Source of the DNA: Anaerolineales bacterium UBA877
GTDB taxonomy: Bacteria; Chloroflexota; Anaerolineae; Anaerolineales; Villigracilaceae
Reading direction: 5' to 3'
Assembly: GCA_002294405.1 (NCBI GenBank)
Contig: DBFP01000021.1
Coordinates: 28,119-56,225, forward strand
Length of the DNA: 28,107 nucleotides
The notes below the pieces were generated by a model. The model was given only the letters and a program-made list of their open reading frames with translations, was not told where the DNA came from and did not search any database. The translations under genes and the position numbers were made by a program. The first letter of the stretch is position 1, and each line of letters opens with the position of its first letter. Below are positions 14,901 through 23,543 of this stretch, one piece after another.

Positions 14901-16223
14901 GTGTTTGAAACGCTAACCAAACGCCTTACCCGGCTTTTTGATCAATTAAGGAACAGAGGCCTCCTATCCGAGGCTGATGTTGACGCTGCGTTGAGGGAAG
15001 TACGTTTGGCATTGTTGGAAGCCGACGTCCACTATCGTGTAGTCAAGGAATTTATTTCCCACGTACGTGTCCGGGCGATTGGATCGGAAGTATCAAAGGC
15101 TCTTAATCCCGGCCAGCAAGTGGTGAAAATCGTTAACGAAGAACTGATTTCCACGCTTGGAAATCCTGTTCCTCTCAACCTTTCTGGTGAAAAACCAAGG
15201 GTATTATTGCTAGTCGGATTGCAAGGGTCTGGAAAAACCACCACCGCTGGGAAACTAGCCAAGTTCCTGCGGGAGAAGGGTGAAAGAGTGATGCTTGTTG
15301 CTGGGGATCCGTATCGGCCGGCAGCCACGGAGCAGTTGCAAGTTCTTGGCAAACAAATGGGTGTCCCGGTATATTTTGAGTCCAACATCACTCCGCCCGA
15401 ACTGGCGTTGCACGCCTTCACAATTGCTAAAAGCGGTGGATACACTGTTGTTGTCATTGATACAGCCGGTCGCTCACAATTGGATGAAAACCTGATGGGT
15501 GAACTCCAGTCGATTGTTAAGTTGGTGCCACCCACCGACACTCTTCTGGTGGTTGATTCAATGACTGGTCAGGAAGCCTTGCATATTGCACAAGGTTTTC
15601 AGAATGCGGTTCCTGTTACTGGTCTAATTTTATCCAAAATGGATGGTGACTCACGCGGTGGAGCAGCCATCTCCATCCGATCAGTCACTGGTGTTCCTAT
15701 AAAGTTCATCGGAACCGGGGAAAAACTGGACGCGCTGGAGGTGTTTCAACCAGAACGCATTGCTTCCCGCATCCTGGGAATGGGGGATATTCTCGGCTTG
15801 ATCGAGAAGGCCGAGGCAGCCTTCGATGAAAAGGAATCCCAACGGCAAGCAGAACGTCTAATAAGTGGGCAATTTTCATTGGAAGACTTGGTGGAAATGC
15901 TGCACTCATCGAAAAAGATGGGATCCATGAGTCAGATGGTGGACATGCTTCCCGGTGATCTTGGACGAACCGCCCGCAATATCTCTCCGGAAGAATTGGA
16001 TCGTTCGACAAAGCGAACGGAAGCGATCATCAATTCGATGACGACCACTGAACGAGGCGATCCCGGAGTGTTGAATGCCAGCCGACGGAGACGCATCGCC
16101 CGCGGAAGCGGGCTTGAAGTCCAGGATGTAAACCGACTTGTAAAGCAGTTTCGGGAAATGCAAAAAATGTTAAAATTGATGGAAAAAACCAAAGGTCGCG
16201 GGCTATCGCGCTTGTTTGGATGA
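14901..16223 (+). CDS. ffh: Signal recognition particle protein Ffh
   Basis: 440-aa SRP54-type GTPase that binds signal sequences of nascent membrane proteins and, with 4.5S RNA and FtsY, targets them to the membrane. Order: N domain (1-95), G domain with P-loop GLQGSGKTT (106-114), GDPYRPAA (135-142; more often GDTFRPAA), DTAGR (187-191) and SKMDGDSRGG (245-254), then a methionine-containing M domain (about 300-440) with the RRRRIARGSG RNA-binding segment. It starts at GTG 14901, with AAGAG a few nt upstream. It heads the usual ffh-rpsP-khpA-rimM order, separated from rpsP by 177 nt. Confidence 0.97.
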   Translation: MFETLTKRLTRLFDQLRNRGLLSEADVDAALREVRLALLEADVHYRVVKEFISHVRVRAIGSEVSKALNPGQQVVKIVNEELISTLGNPVPLNLSGEKPRVLLLVGLQGSGKTTTAGKLAKFLREKGERVMLVAGDPYRPAATEQLQVLGKQMGVPVYFESNITPPELALHAFTIAKSGGYTVVVIDTAGRSQLDENLMGELQSIVKLVPPTDTLLVVDSMTGQEALHIAQGFQNAVPVTGLILSKMDGDSRGGAAISIRSVTGVPIKFIGTGEKLDALEVFQPERIASRILGMGDILGLIEKAEAAFDEKESQRQAERLISGQFSLEDLVEMLHSSKKMGSMSQMVDMLPGDLGRTARNISPEELDRSTKRTEAIINSMTTTERGDPGVLNASRRRRIARGSGLEVQDVNRLVKQFREMQKMLKLMEKTKGRGLSRLFG

Positions 16224-16258
16224 GGTAAAATATACTTTAAATGTAAAGTCTTCAATCG

Positions 16259-16351
16259 CAGGGATATTTTCGGCAGTTCTGGAGCCATCCCTGATCAAAT
16301 AAAAGTTTTCAAGATTGCACAGGCACTCCTTTCTGCCCCTCTCTGTGCAGT
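16259..16351 (+). promoter_or_regulatory. Two potential hairpins in the rpsP leader
   Basis: Hairpin 1 pairs CAGGGAT (16259-16265) with ATCCCTG (16287-16293), with GGC/GCC inside. Hairpin 2 pairs about nine bases at 16314-16322 with 16343-16351 (core TGCACAG/CTGTGCA). Neither has a T-run. They may form a leader structure controlling rpsP, or process the ffh-rpsP transcript. The rest of the 177-nt gap holds only the rpsP ribosome binding site. Confidence 0.35.
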
Positions 16352-16400
16352 TTGCTGAAAACATAATAACCATAAACATGATCTAAAGGAGAATTTTCGA

Positions 16401-16742
16401 ATGGTTCGTATCCGTCTTCGCCGTACAGGATTAAAAGGCCAACCTTCTTTTCGGCTGGTCGTTGCTGACAAGGAAAGCCCGCGCGATGGCCGTTTCCTGG
16501 AAATTGTTGGTTATTATAATCCACGCACTGAGCCTGCCACTTTAAATATTAAAGAAGACCGTGTCTACGAGTGGATGAGCAAGGGTGCCTTGCCAACCGA
16601 ATCCGTGTCACAATTATTCAAGACCGTCGGAACTTTGGAACGATTTGAGCGCTTTAAAACAGGTGAATCATCAGAAACCCTGCTTGCTGAAGCGGAATCT
16701 GCCCAAGCTGCGCGTAGGCATACAAAACAGGATGAAAAGTAA
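16401..16742 (+). CDS. rpsP: Ribosomal protein bS16
   Basis: 113-aa small-subunit ribosomal protein needed for 30S assembly. The N-terminus MVRIRLRRTG, the SPRDGRFLEIVGYYNPR stretch and the later W-x-x-x-GA-PT segment are diagnostic. Most bS16 proteins are about 75-90 aa; here roughly 25 extra hydrophilic residues rich in Glu, Ala and Lys follow the core. AAAGGAG precedes the ATG by 9 nt. It is followed 54 nt later by khpA. Confidence 0.97.
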   Translation: MVRIRLRRTGLKGQPSFRLVVADKESPRDGRFLEIVGYYNPRTEPATLNIKEDRVYEWMSKGALPTESVSQLFKTVGTLERFERFKTGESSETLLAEAESAQAARRHTKQDEK

Positions 16743-16796
16743 TCTGACCAAACATCCATTCTTGAAGAGCAGAATACACCTAGTGATCGGGATGCC

Positions 16797-17030
16797 ATGA
16801 AATCACTCTCAGAATATATTGTAAAATCCCTTGTTGATTTCCCAGATGAAGTCAGTGTAAAAGAGATTCGCCATGGAAACCGTGTGACTCTCGAGCTGAG
16901 TGTTGCCAAAGATGACATGGGAAGGGTCATAGGAAAGGGAGGTCGGATTGCCAATGCCATCCGAACCTTGTTGCGTGTGGCGGCTGAACGTGAAGGTGAC
17001 CAGGTCACACTTGATGTGGTAGAACCATAA
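16797..17030 (+). CDS. khpA: KH-domain RNA-binding protein KhpA
   Basis: 77-aa single KH-domain protein. The GxxG RNA-binding loop is GKGG (46-49) in GRVIGKGGR. In other bacteria KhpA pairs with KhpB/EloR and affects mRNA levels and cell elongation. Its position between rpsP and rimM is the conserved one. The ribosome binding site is weak. RimM starts 4 nt after its stop, suggesting coupling. Confidence 0.95.
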   Translation: MKSLSEYIVKSLVDFPDEVSVKEIRHGNRVTLELSVAKDDMGRVIGKGGRIANAIRTLLRVAAEREGDQVTLDVVEP

Positions 17031-17034
17031 CGGC

Positions 17035-17583
17035 ATGTCTGGTCCGATAACTCGTCAAAAGGGCCCGTCGAAAGCTGGCGGGCCGACTTTCATAGTGGTC
17101 GGAAAAGTGCGACGCCCACATGGTTTGCATGGTGAAATGGTAGTGGAACTCCATACTGATTTTCCAGAAAGATTGTCCCCAAAAAGAGTCGTCTTCATCG
17201 GTAACAAGCATGTGAAAATGATCATTTCAAGCCAACGTCCACATTTTGAGGGAATGTTACTCGGTTTTAATGAAATAACTTCCCCGGAGGCGGCAGGCCG
17301 TTTTAGAAACCAGACAATCTCAATATCTTCATCTGATTTGTATAATCTTCCTCCCGGCAGGTATTATTTTCACCAACTACAGGGTTTGGAAGCAATGGAT
17401 GAGGATGGCAATCTCCTCGGCACAGTTATAGAAATTCTTGAAACCGGCGCAAACGATGTTTATGTTGTGAAGGACCAAACCGGGCGAGAGTTATTGCTTC
17501 CTGCCACCCCGGAAGTCGTTAAGAGTGTCAACCTGGAAACCAAAACCATGGTAATTCATGTCATTCCCGGACTTCTTGAATAA
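17035..17583 (+). CDS. rimM: Ribosome maturation factor RimM
   Basis: 182-aa 16S rRNA processing factor that binds ribosomal protein uS19 in the 30S head. The N-terminal barrel carries VGKVRRPHGLHGEMVV (about 22-37), and the C-terminal PRC-barrel-like domain has YYFHQLQGLEA and NDVYVV with the LLPATPEVV ending. About 18 extra residues precede the core, so an internal start is possible, but no internal ATG is better placed. The usual next genes trmD and rplS are absent here. Confidence 0.95.
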   Translation: MSGPITRQKGPSKAGGPTFIVVGKVRRPHGLHGEMVVELHTDFPERLSPKRVVFIGNKHVKMIISSQRPHFEGMLLGFNEITSPEAAGRFRNQTISISSSDLYNLPPGRYYFHQLQGLEAMDEDGNLLGTVIEILETGANDVYVVKDQTGRELLLPATPEVVKSVNLETKTMVIHVIPGLLE

Positions 17584-17594
17584 CAACAAAGAAG

Positions 17595-17622
17595 AATCGC
17601 TGTAAATTATTAGGCAGCGATT
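17595..17622 (+). terminator. Possible hairpin after rimM
   Basis: AATCGCTG (17595-17602) pairs with CAGCGATT (17615-17622) across a 12-nt loop. The downstream sequence TGAGGTTTATTTT is only partly T-rich, so this is a weak terminator candidate closing the ffh cluster. Confidence 0.45.
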
Positions 17623-17669
17623 TGAGGTTTATTTTCCAGACGGGACGAACAATCAGATTGATTAAACAA

Positions 17670-17675
17670 TAAAAT
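17670..17675 (+). promoter_or_regulatory. -10 box for dprA (leaderless geometry)
   Basis: TAAAAT ends 8 nt before the GTG of dprA, and no ribosome binding site precedes the GTG. I find no convincing -35 at 16-18 bp, so this is a tentative call. Confidence 0.35.
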
Positions 17676-17683
17676 ACAAAAAA

Positions 17684-18790
17684 GTGGACGAAAAACGGTT
17701 TTGGGTTGGTTTCAATCTTGTCAAGGGAATTGGAGCAGTACGCCTGCGAGGCTTACACGACTATTTTGGTAATCTGTCCCTGGCGTGGGAAGCCCCCGAA
17801 CGTACACTGCAAGAGGCTGGCTTAAGCTTGAAACTCGCCGAACGAGTGGTACAGGCGCGTGCGGGTGTTAACCTGGATGAATACCTCGAAAGGGTTTCAA
17901 AAAAAAATATCGACATTCTTACGTGGGAGGATGAACTTTATCCATCACGATTGAAAGAAATTGACCAACCGCCACCAGTCCTTTATGTGCGAGGTTTATT
18001 AACTTCTGAAGATTCATGGGCTGTTGCCATTGTAGGAACCCGTCGGGTCAGCAATTATGGCAAACAGGTGGCTGAAGAATTAGGTTCCTTTTTAGCGATG
18101 AACGGCGTCACGGTGGTATCCGGATTGGCACGCGGGGTGGATGCCATTGCCCACCAATCCGCCCTCAAGGCAGGGGGACGGACAATTGCCGTCTTTGGTT
18201 CTGGCGTGGATCGGATTTACCCCCCTGAACATACCCCACTGGCTGAAAAGATAATCACCTCGGGTGCGCTGATCAGCGATTATCCCCTGGGGACACCTCC
18301 GGATGCATCCAATTTTCCCCCCCGCAACCGAATCATCTCGGGTCTATCCATGGCGACGATCGTTGTTGAGGCTGGAGAAACCAGCGGTGCCTTGATTACT
18401 GCCCAGTTCGCACTTGACCAGGGCCGCGAGGTCTTTGCTGTTCCAGGCAATATCTTGGCTCCACAAAGCAAGGGTACAAACAAATTGATTGCCCAGGGGG
18501 CACGACCGATGCTTTCAGTGAACGACCTGCTGGATGTGTTAAATCTTACCCGTGTCGCCGAACAAAGGCACTCCCGTATGGTTATGCCGGTTGATGAAAC
18601 AGAATCAAAAATAATGCAGGTTTTAACCCACGAACCCATGCACATGGATGAAATCCAAAACCAGACAGGCTTGCCAATCGAGCGCGTCTCGTCAACCCTG
18701 GTTATGATGGAGTTCAAAGGATTGGTACGGCAGGTGGGAGGGCTAAATTACATAGGGGTAAGGGATGAGAAGGTAGAATACCAGGTTTAA
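17684..18790 (+). CDS. dprA: DNA-processing protein DprA
   Basis: 368 aa. DprA (Smf) binds incoming single-stranded DNA and loads RecA during natural transformation. N-terminal helix-hairpin-helix region (about 1-70), a Rossmann-like core with VAIVGTRRVSNYG (about 113-125), SGLARGVDAIAHQ, FGSGVDRIYPP and FPPRNRIISGLS, and a C-terminal winged-helix DML1-like domain (about 300-360). It starts at GTG, with a TAAAAT box 8 nt upstream and no ribosome binding site. It leads a plus-strand dprA-manC-topA group; dprA next to topA is a common arrangement in bacteria, with manC inserted here. No other competence genes are in the window. Confidence 0.95.
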   Translation: MDEKRFWVGFNLVKGIGAVRLRGLHDYFGNLSLAWEAPERTLQEAGLSLKLAERVVQARAGVNLDEYLERVSKKNIDILTWEDELYPSRLKEIDQPPPVLYVRGLLTSEDSWAVAIVGTRRVSNYGKQVAEELGSFLAMNGVTVVSGLARGVDAIAHQSALKAGGRTIAVFGSGVDRIYPPEHTPLAEKIITSGALISDYPLGTPPDASNFPPRNRIISGLSMATIVVEAGETSGALITAQFALDQGREVFAVPGNILAPQSKGTNKLIAQGARPMLSVNDLLDVLNLTRVAEQRHSRMVMPVDETESKIMQVLTHEPMHMDEIQNQTGLPIERVSSTLVMMEFKGLVRQVGGLNYIGVRDEKVEYQV

Positions 18791-18793
18791 ACT

Positions 18794-19879
18794 ATGAAAC
18801 ATGCATATGCAGTCATCATGGCAGGTGGTGGTGGAACCCGTTTATGGCCCATCTCACGAAAAAAACACCCCAAACACCTGCTGAAATTGTTGGGAGAGCG
18901 AACTCTTTTCCAGGGCACAGTGGATCGCCTTAAAGATTTTATTCCACTGGATCGGATTTTGGTTGTCACTACAAAAGAACAAGAACAGGAACTAAAAAAG
19001 CAGGAACCTCAACTCCCGACGGGCAATTATATTATTGAGCCCATGCCTCGGGGTACCGCCTCGGTCGTAGCATTGGCAGCCGCTGTACTGGCAAAACGGG
19101 ATCCCGAAGCTGTGATGATTGTCCTTCCAGCTGACCATTACATCCAAAATAACGACCAATTCAATCGCCATATCCAAGTTGCGGTAAAGGTGGCAACCCT
19201 GAATTACCTTGTGACGCTGGGCATCACTCCGACTTTTCCAGCAACTGGATATGGATATATCGAAAGAGATGAAGTCCTTCCCGAGAAATTTGAACCCCCG
19301 GTTTTTCGAGTTTTGCGTTTTATCGAAAAACCTGATGAGCCGACTGCTTGTAAATTCATTGAAAGTGGAAATTATTCATGGAATTCAGGCATTTTCATTT
19401 GGAGGGTCGATCGTATTTTAAAAGAATTCCAAAATCAAATGCCGGATCTTAAATCTGTGATAGACAAAATAGGGGCAACCTGGGGGACCTCAGATCAGGA
19501 CGAAACACTTTCTTCAGGGTGGACGAATCTGAAAACGGAGACCATTGATTACGGTATTATGGAACACGCGGCAAATGTAGCAGTTCTGCCGGCAGACGGC
19601 TTGGAATGGAGTGACATCGGCTCTTGGGATTCATTATTTGATTTGCTTGTCCCGGATAAAGACGGAAATGTTGTCGTCAAAAGCGATTATATGCCGCTGG
19701 AAACGAAAAACACACTTGTATATTCTTCTGAAATGAAACTCGTTGTAACCATTGGCTTGGAGGATTTGATAATAATTGACTCAAGCGATGCGCTGCTAGT
19801 TTGTCGCCGAGACCAGGCTCAAAAGGTGCGCCAGGTCATTGAAAATCTGAAGAAATCTCAGCGGGACAAATATCGGTAG
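18794..19879 (+). CDS. manC: Mannose-1-phosphate guanylyltransferase
   Basis: 361-aa nucleotidyltransferase making GDP-mannose from mannose-1-phosphate and GTP, for glycans and glycolipids. Motifs: the N-terminal GTP-binding MAGGGGTRLWPISR (9-22), PKHLLKL, the LPADHYIQ segment, FIEKPDEP in the middle and NSGIFIWR. It is the short monofunctional type; the C-terminal phosphomannose isomerase domain of the bifunctional enzyme is absent. It starts 3 nt after dprA, and its TAG lies inside the ribosome binding site of topA, so the three genes are probably co-transcribed. Confidence 0.93.
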   Translation: MKHAYAVIMAGGGGTRLWPISRKKHPKHLLKLLGERTLFQGTVDRLKDFIPLDRILVVTTKEQEQELKKQEPQLPTGNYIIEPMPRGTASVVALAAAVLAKRDPEAVMIVLPADHYIQNNDQFNRHIQVAVKVATLNYLVTLGITPTFPATGYGYIERDEVLPEKFEPPVFRVLRFIEKPDEPTACKFIESGNYSWNSGIFIWRVDRILKEFQNQMPDLKSVIDKIGATWGTSDQDETLSSGWTNLKTETIDYGIMEHAANVAVLPADGLEWSDIGSWDSLFDLLVPDKDGNVVVKSDYMPLETKNTLVYSSEMKLVVTIGLEDLIIIDSSDALLVCRRDQAQKVRQVIENLKKSQRDKYR

Positions 19880-19889
19880 GAGGTGCCAC

Positions 19890-22190
19890 TTGGAAGCATT
19901 CTGCATGAAATGTAAAACCAAACGGGAAATCGTTGACCCTGAAGCTGCTTTCAATGCTGTAGGAGTGCCTGTTACGCGGGGAAAATGCGGTATCTGCGGG
20001 ACGACTCTTTATCGCATAGGAAAAACCGAAGCCCATAATGGAATGGTAAAGCCTGAAAAAACCGATAAGCGGAAGGGAAAATTGGTTATTGTTGAGTCAC
20101 CAGCCAAGGCCAAAACTGTCGGGCGTTTCCTCGGGAAGGGATATACGGTTCGGGCGTCTGTGGGGCATGTACGTGATCTTCTTCGGTCACAGTTATCGGT
20201 GGATGTGGAAAATAATTTTGCTCCCAAATACAGGGTCCCCAATGAAAAGAAAGCGGTCGTTAAAGAACTAAAACAACTGGCAAAGGAAGCTGCAGAAATT
20301 TACCTGGCAACTGATCCCGATAGGGAAGGGGAGGCCATTTCATGGCACTTGATGGAAGCCGCGGCCATAAATCCCAAGTTGGCCAAGCGGGTTGTTTTTC
20401 ACGAAATAACTGAGAATGCCATTGGCGAGGCTTTTTCAAATCCGCGTGAAATTAACATGGAATTGGTAAATGCCCAACAAGCACGACGTGTTTTGGACCG
20501 ATTGGTTGGTTACAGTATCAGCCCGATCTTATGGGAAAAGGTGCGCAGCCGTCTTTCCGCAGGTCGCGTGCAATCCGTGGCATTGCGTTTAATTGTCGAG
20601 CGTGAACGGGAGATTGATGCATTTAACCCGGTCGAATATTGGTCCATCGGGGCGGAGATGCGACCTGAAGGTCAAAAGCAGACCTTCATCACAAAACTGA
20701 GCAAGATTGATGGAAAAGACCCTGAACTGGGCAGTGAAGAAATAGTAAAGCCGCTATTAATCGAAATGGAAAAAATTCCTTACCTGGTAACGCGCGTCAA
20801 GCGGGGAGAAAGGCGGCGCAAACCTTCCGCGCCCTTCATAACTTCAACCCTTCAGCAAGATGCCTCCCGAAAGTTGGGATTCACCGCGAAAAGGACCATG
20901 GGTCTTGCGCAAGGTCTTTATGAAGGCCAGGATGTTGGCGAAGGGGGGACATCCGGGTTGATCACCTATATGCGAACCGACTCGACCAACATTGCTGAAT
21001 TAGCCCGCAATGAGGCAAAGGCGTATATCACTCAACGTTATGGGAACGATTTTGTCCCCGAAACTCCCCCGGTATATACAAAGAAAGTGGCTGGTGCGCA
21101 GGAAGCCCATGAAGCGATCCGCCCGACTTCCGTTTTGCGAGATCCGGAAAAAGTCAAACCCTTCCTCGACCCAGCCATGTTCAAACTGTATCAACTCATA
21201 TGGCAGCGGTTCGTTGCTTCACAAATGGAAAGTGCTGTGTTTGATACCCTCTCTGTGGATGTCACCGGTCAAGGTTCTCTTCACGAATATACTTTCAGAG
21301 CGGCAGGTTCAGTTGTTAAATTCCCTGGATTCCTTGTAGTATATGAAGAGGCAAAGGACGATGATAAGAAGTCTGATGAAGAAGATGAAATTAATGTCCG
21401 GATACCGGCTTCGATTTCCGAAGGTCAAAAGCAGGATTTGATACGACTTATCCCGGAGCAGCACTTTACCCAACCGCCGCCCAGGTTTTCGGAAGCTTCC
21501 CTGGTCCAAATTTTAGAGGAATACGGAATTGGACGCCCATCCACGTATGCCCCAACCCTCTCCACCATCCAACAGCGCGGTTACGTGGAAAGAATTGATA
21601 GAAGACTTATTCCAACGGAAACAGGTATCCTGGTCAACGGTTTAATGGAGCAATATTTTCCAGAAATTATTGACCTGACCTTCACCGCCCGCATGGAGGA
21701 AGACCTGGATAAAATTTCACTGGGACAGGCAGACTGGGTCAAAATAATGGAAGCGTTTTACAAGCCCTTTTCCGTGACAGTGGCAAAAGCTCAATTAGAC
21801 ATGCCTGTTGTCAAGACCGGCCCAGAACCCATTGGCAGAACATGCCCGGAATGCGGCAAGGATTTGGTCATTCGATATGGGCGCTACGGTAAATTTATTT
21901 CATGCTCCGGGTTCCCTGAATGCCGACATACAGAAGCCTGGTTGGAAAAAATCGGTGTAATTTGTCCAAAGGATGGCGGTGATATTGTTTCCCGGAAAAC
22001 TCGTAAAGGACGCATCTTTTTTGGTTGTGCGAATTACCCCAATTGTGATTTTACTTCCTGGAAACGACCTTTACCCCAGCCATGCCCGAAATGCAAAGGA
22101 ATGCTGGTCGTGGCCAATAAACGCGAAGCCCAATGCCTGGCATGTGAAGAAACCTTCCTGCTGGATGATATAGTCCCTGAAACTGTATAA
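19890..22190 (+). CDS. topA: DNA topoisomerase I with N-terminal DUF5679-like zinc ribbon
   Basis: 766-aa type IA topoisomerase that relaxes negative supercoils. Core: Toprim domain from residue 63 (KLVIVESPAKAK, DPDREGE at 142-148) and active-site Tyr360 in GLITYMRTDST. The C-terminus holds topoisomerase zinc ribbons (CPECGK...CSGFPEC and CPKDGG...CANYPNC) plus a last CPKC...CLAC ribbon. The first 50 residues form an extra four-Cys ribbon (C5/C8/C33/C36) resembling DUF5679, not part of standard TopA. Translation from TTG 19890 is supported by AGGAGG 6 nt upstream; the next ATG would cut off C5. The spacing leaves 10 nt after manC. Confidence 0.96.
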   Translation: MEAFCMKCKTKREIVDPEAAFNAVGVPVTRGKCGICGTTLYRIGKTEAHNGMVKPEKTDKRKGKLVIVESPAKAKTVGRFLGKGYTVRASVGHVRDLLRSQLSVDVENNFAPKYRVPNEKKAVVKELKQLAKEAAEIYLATDPDREGEAISWHLMEAAAINPKLAKRVVFHEITENAIGEAFSNPREINMELVNAQQARRVLDRLVGYSISPILWEKVRSRLSAGRVQSVALRLIVEREREIDAFNPVEYWSIGAEMRPEGQKQTFITKLSKIDGKDPELGSEEIVKPLLIEMEKIPYLVTRVKRGERRRKPSAPFITSTLQQDASRKLGFTAKRTMGLAQGLYEGQDVGEGGTSGLITYMRTDSTNIAELARNEAKAYITQRYGNDFVPETPPVYTKKVAGAQEAHEAIRPTSVLRDPEKVKPFLDPAMFKLYQLIWQRFVASQMESAVFDTLSVDVTGQGSLHEYTFRAAGSVVKFPGFLVVYEEAKDDDKKSDEEDEINVRIPASISEGQKQDLIRLIPEQHFTQPPPRFSEASLVQILEEYGIGRPSTYAPTLSTIQQRGYVERIDRRLIPTETGILVNGLMEQYFPEIIDLTFTARMEEDLDKISLGQADWVKIMEAFYKPFSVTVAKAQLDMPVVKTGPEPIGRTCPECGKDLVIRYGRYGKFISCSGFPECRHTEAWLEKIGVICPKDGGDIVSRKTRKGRIFFGCANYPNCDFTSWKRPLPQPCPKCKGMLVVANKREAQCLACEETFLLDDIVPETV

Positions 22191-22499
22191 TCAAGTTCAT
22201 GGTACGCTGGTGAAGACAGCCTATTTCAGGAGAAAAAGTCGCGGCTCGTGACATAAATCCGGGTTGTGAAACATGAAATGTCCCCATATTCCTCCAGGAA
22301 TAACCAGCCTCGAACCATTCTTTATTAGTGGGGAGAATGCAGATCGCTTAAAAATGACCTGGATAGTATAAATATTACCCATAATTTACATATATTTATG
22401 TACCCCAGTCACGAAAAACACCATAAAAATAGGTGTTGGCGTATTCGATAACATTCTGTATAATCACCTTATGAGTCGGAGCTATCGAAGGAGCTTTCC
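22191..22499. other. 309-bp intergenic region with a promoter
   Basis: Non-coding as far as I can see. It holds a small hairpin (ATTCCT/AGGAAT, 22288-22301), an AT-rich stretch around 22370-22400, a 6-bp dyad AACACC/GGTGTT (22417-22437) that overlaps the -35 box, and the promoter of the next gene. A 32-codon ORF at 22273 lacks a ribosome binding site. No clear terminator for topA was found. Confidence 0.6.
22436..22464 (+). promoter_or_regulatory. Promoter of the two-span membrane protein gene
   Basis: -35 TTGGCG (22436-22441), 17-bp spacer, consensus -10 TATAAT (22459-22464). The leader is about 29 nt with AAGGAG 6 nt before the ATG. The AACACC/GGTGTT dyad overlapping the -35 could be an operator. 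Confidence 0.75.
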
Positions 22500-23507
22500 A
22501 TGATGAAAATCCTTGAATATATGAAAAAACCGGTTGTGGCAGCTGCATTGGGGTTTTTAGTGGGGCTGTTCATCGGCCTCGTCGTTCTCGGCTGGGGATT
22601 GTGGCCAGTCCAGTGGACGAACGCTGCTCCATCGTCTTTGCGATCTGATCTGCAGCAGGATTATTTGCGCATGACGATAGACTCTTTTGTCATCAATCCT
22701 GACCCGGTGATTGCCCGTTCACGTTTCTCAGCGTTGGGAACTGATGGACCGGAAGTGTTGAAAAAAATCCAGGCCGGGTATCCGGACCAGAATGCTGTAA
22801 AGAATTTCTCAGGTATTGTTTTGGTCCCTGCCTCAAACGCAACTTCATCTCCAACGGCAACCAAACCTGCAGCCGCCAAATCTAGCTCATTAACCATTTT
22901 TTTGATCATTGGTGGAGCGATCATTTTGTTTGCCATCCTGGGATTTGCTGCTTTCAAATACTTGCTTCCACTTTTCCAACACAGGACCGTGGAAAGACCG
23001 GCAATTCAATCTCGAGAATTAACCAACCAATCAGAAATGACCGATTATTCCACCATGGGTGCTGAGCAGCCAATCGCTCAATTCATGACCACCTACGTCC
23101 TGGGTGACGATTTGTTTGATGATTCATTCAGCATCGACTCGCCATCCGGTGAATTTTTGGGGGAGTGTGGAATTGGCATATCGGAAACCATAGGTGTCGG
23201 TGAACCCAAAAAAGTGACTGCGTTTGAAGTCTGGCTGTTTGACAAGAACGACATCCAGACTGTAACCAAGGTACTAATGAGTTCCCATGCATTTAACGAT
23301 TCCGCCACCTTCCAACGTTTGCAGGCTAAAGGTGAACCATTCCTGGTTGAGCGTGGAAAACAGGTTGTCTTAGAGACTGCAGCTCTGCAACTGGTGGCGA
23401 CTGCTTCAGATATGGCTTATGGCCAGGGGGCTTTACCTGAAAATAGTTATTTCGAACGTCTTACGCTTGAGATTGCAGTTTGGCCCAAAGTAGTGCCCCC
23501 GGCCTAG
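22500..23507 (+). CDS. Membrane protein of unknown function with two TM helices
   Basis: 335 aa, not a family I recognise. TM1 at about 11-33, a domain of about 75 residues (40-112, probably outside), a Ser/Thr/Ala-Pro linker, TM2 at about 131-156, then a globular domain of about 150 residues (185-330) expected in the cytoplasm. The last domain contains the phrases FDDSFSIDSPSGEFLGECGIG and VTAFEVWLFDKNDIQTVTKV, suggesting a beta-rich fold. AAGGAG precedes the first of two adjacent ATGs. It forms a single-gene unit with its own promoter and terminator. The Pro-rich linkers and two-helix hairpin are typical of Anaerolineae membrane proteins; a scaffolding role is possible but unproven. Confidence 0.75.
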   Translation: MMKILEYMKKPVVAAALGFLVGLFIGLVVLGWGLWPVQWTNAAPSSLRSDLQQDYLRMTIDSFVINPDPVIARSRFSALGTDGPEVLKKIQAGYPDQNAVKNFSGIVLVPASNATSSPTATKPAAAKSSSLTIFLIIGGAIILFAILGFAAFKYLLPLFQHRTVERPAIQSRELTNQSEMTDYSTMGAEQPIAQFMTTYVLGDDLFDDSFSIDSPSGEFLGECGIGISETIGVGEPKKVTAFEVWLFDKNDIQTVTKVLMSSHAFNDSATFQRLQAKGEPFLVERGKQVVLETAALQLVATASDMAYGQGALPENSYFERLTLEIAVWPKVVPPA

Positions 23508-23515
23508 TAATAATT

Positions 23516-23541
23516 GGGCGACCCGCAGAGGTCGCCCTTTT
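23516..23541 (+). terminator. Intrinsic terminator
   Basis: GGGCGACC (23516-23523) pairs perfectly with GGTCGCCC (23530-23537) over a 6-nt loop, followed by TTTTCTTT. It closes the membrane protein gene, and its stem may also slow transcripts from the convergent greA. Confidence 0.9.
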
Positions 23542-23543
23542 CT

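Noticed and set aside
22273..22371. 32-codon ORF between topA and the two-span membrane protein
   Set aside because: No ribosome binding site or promoter in front and no recognisable feature in the product.
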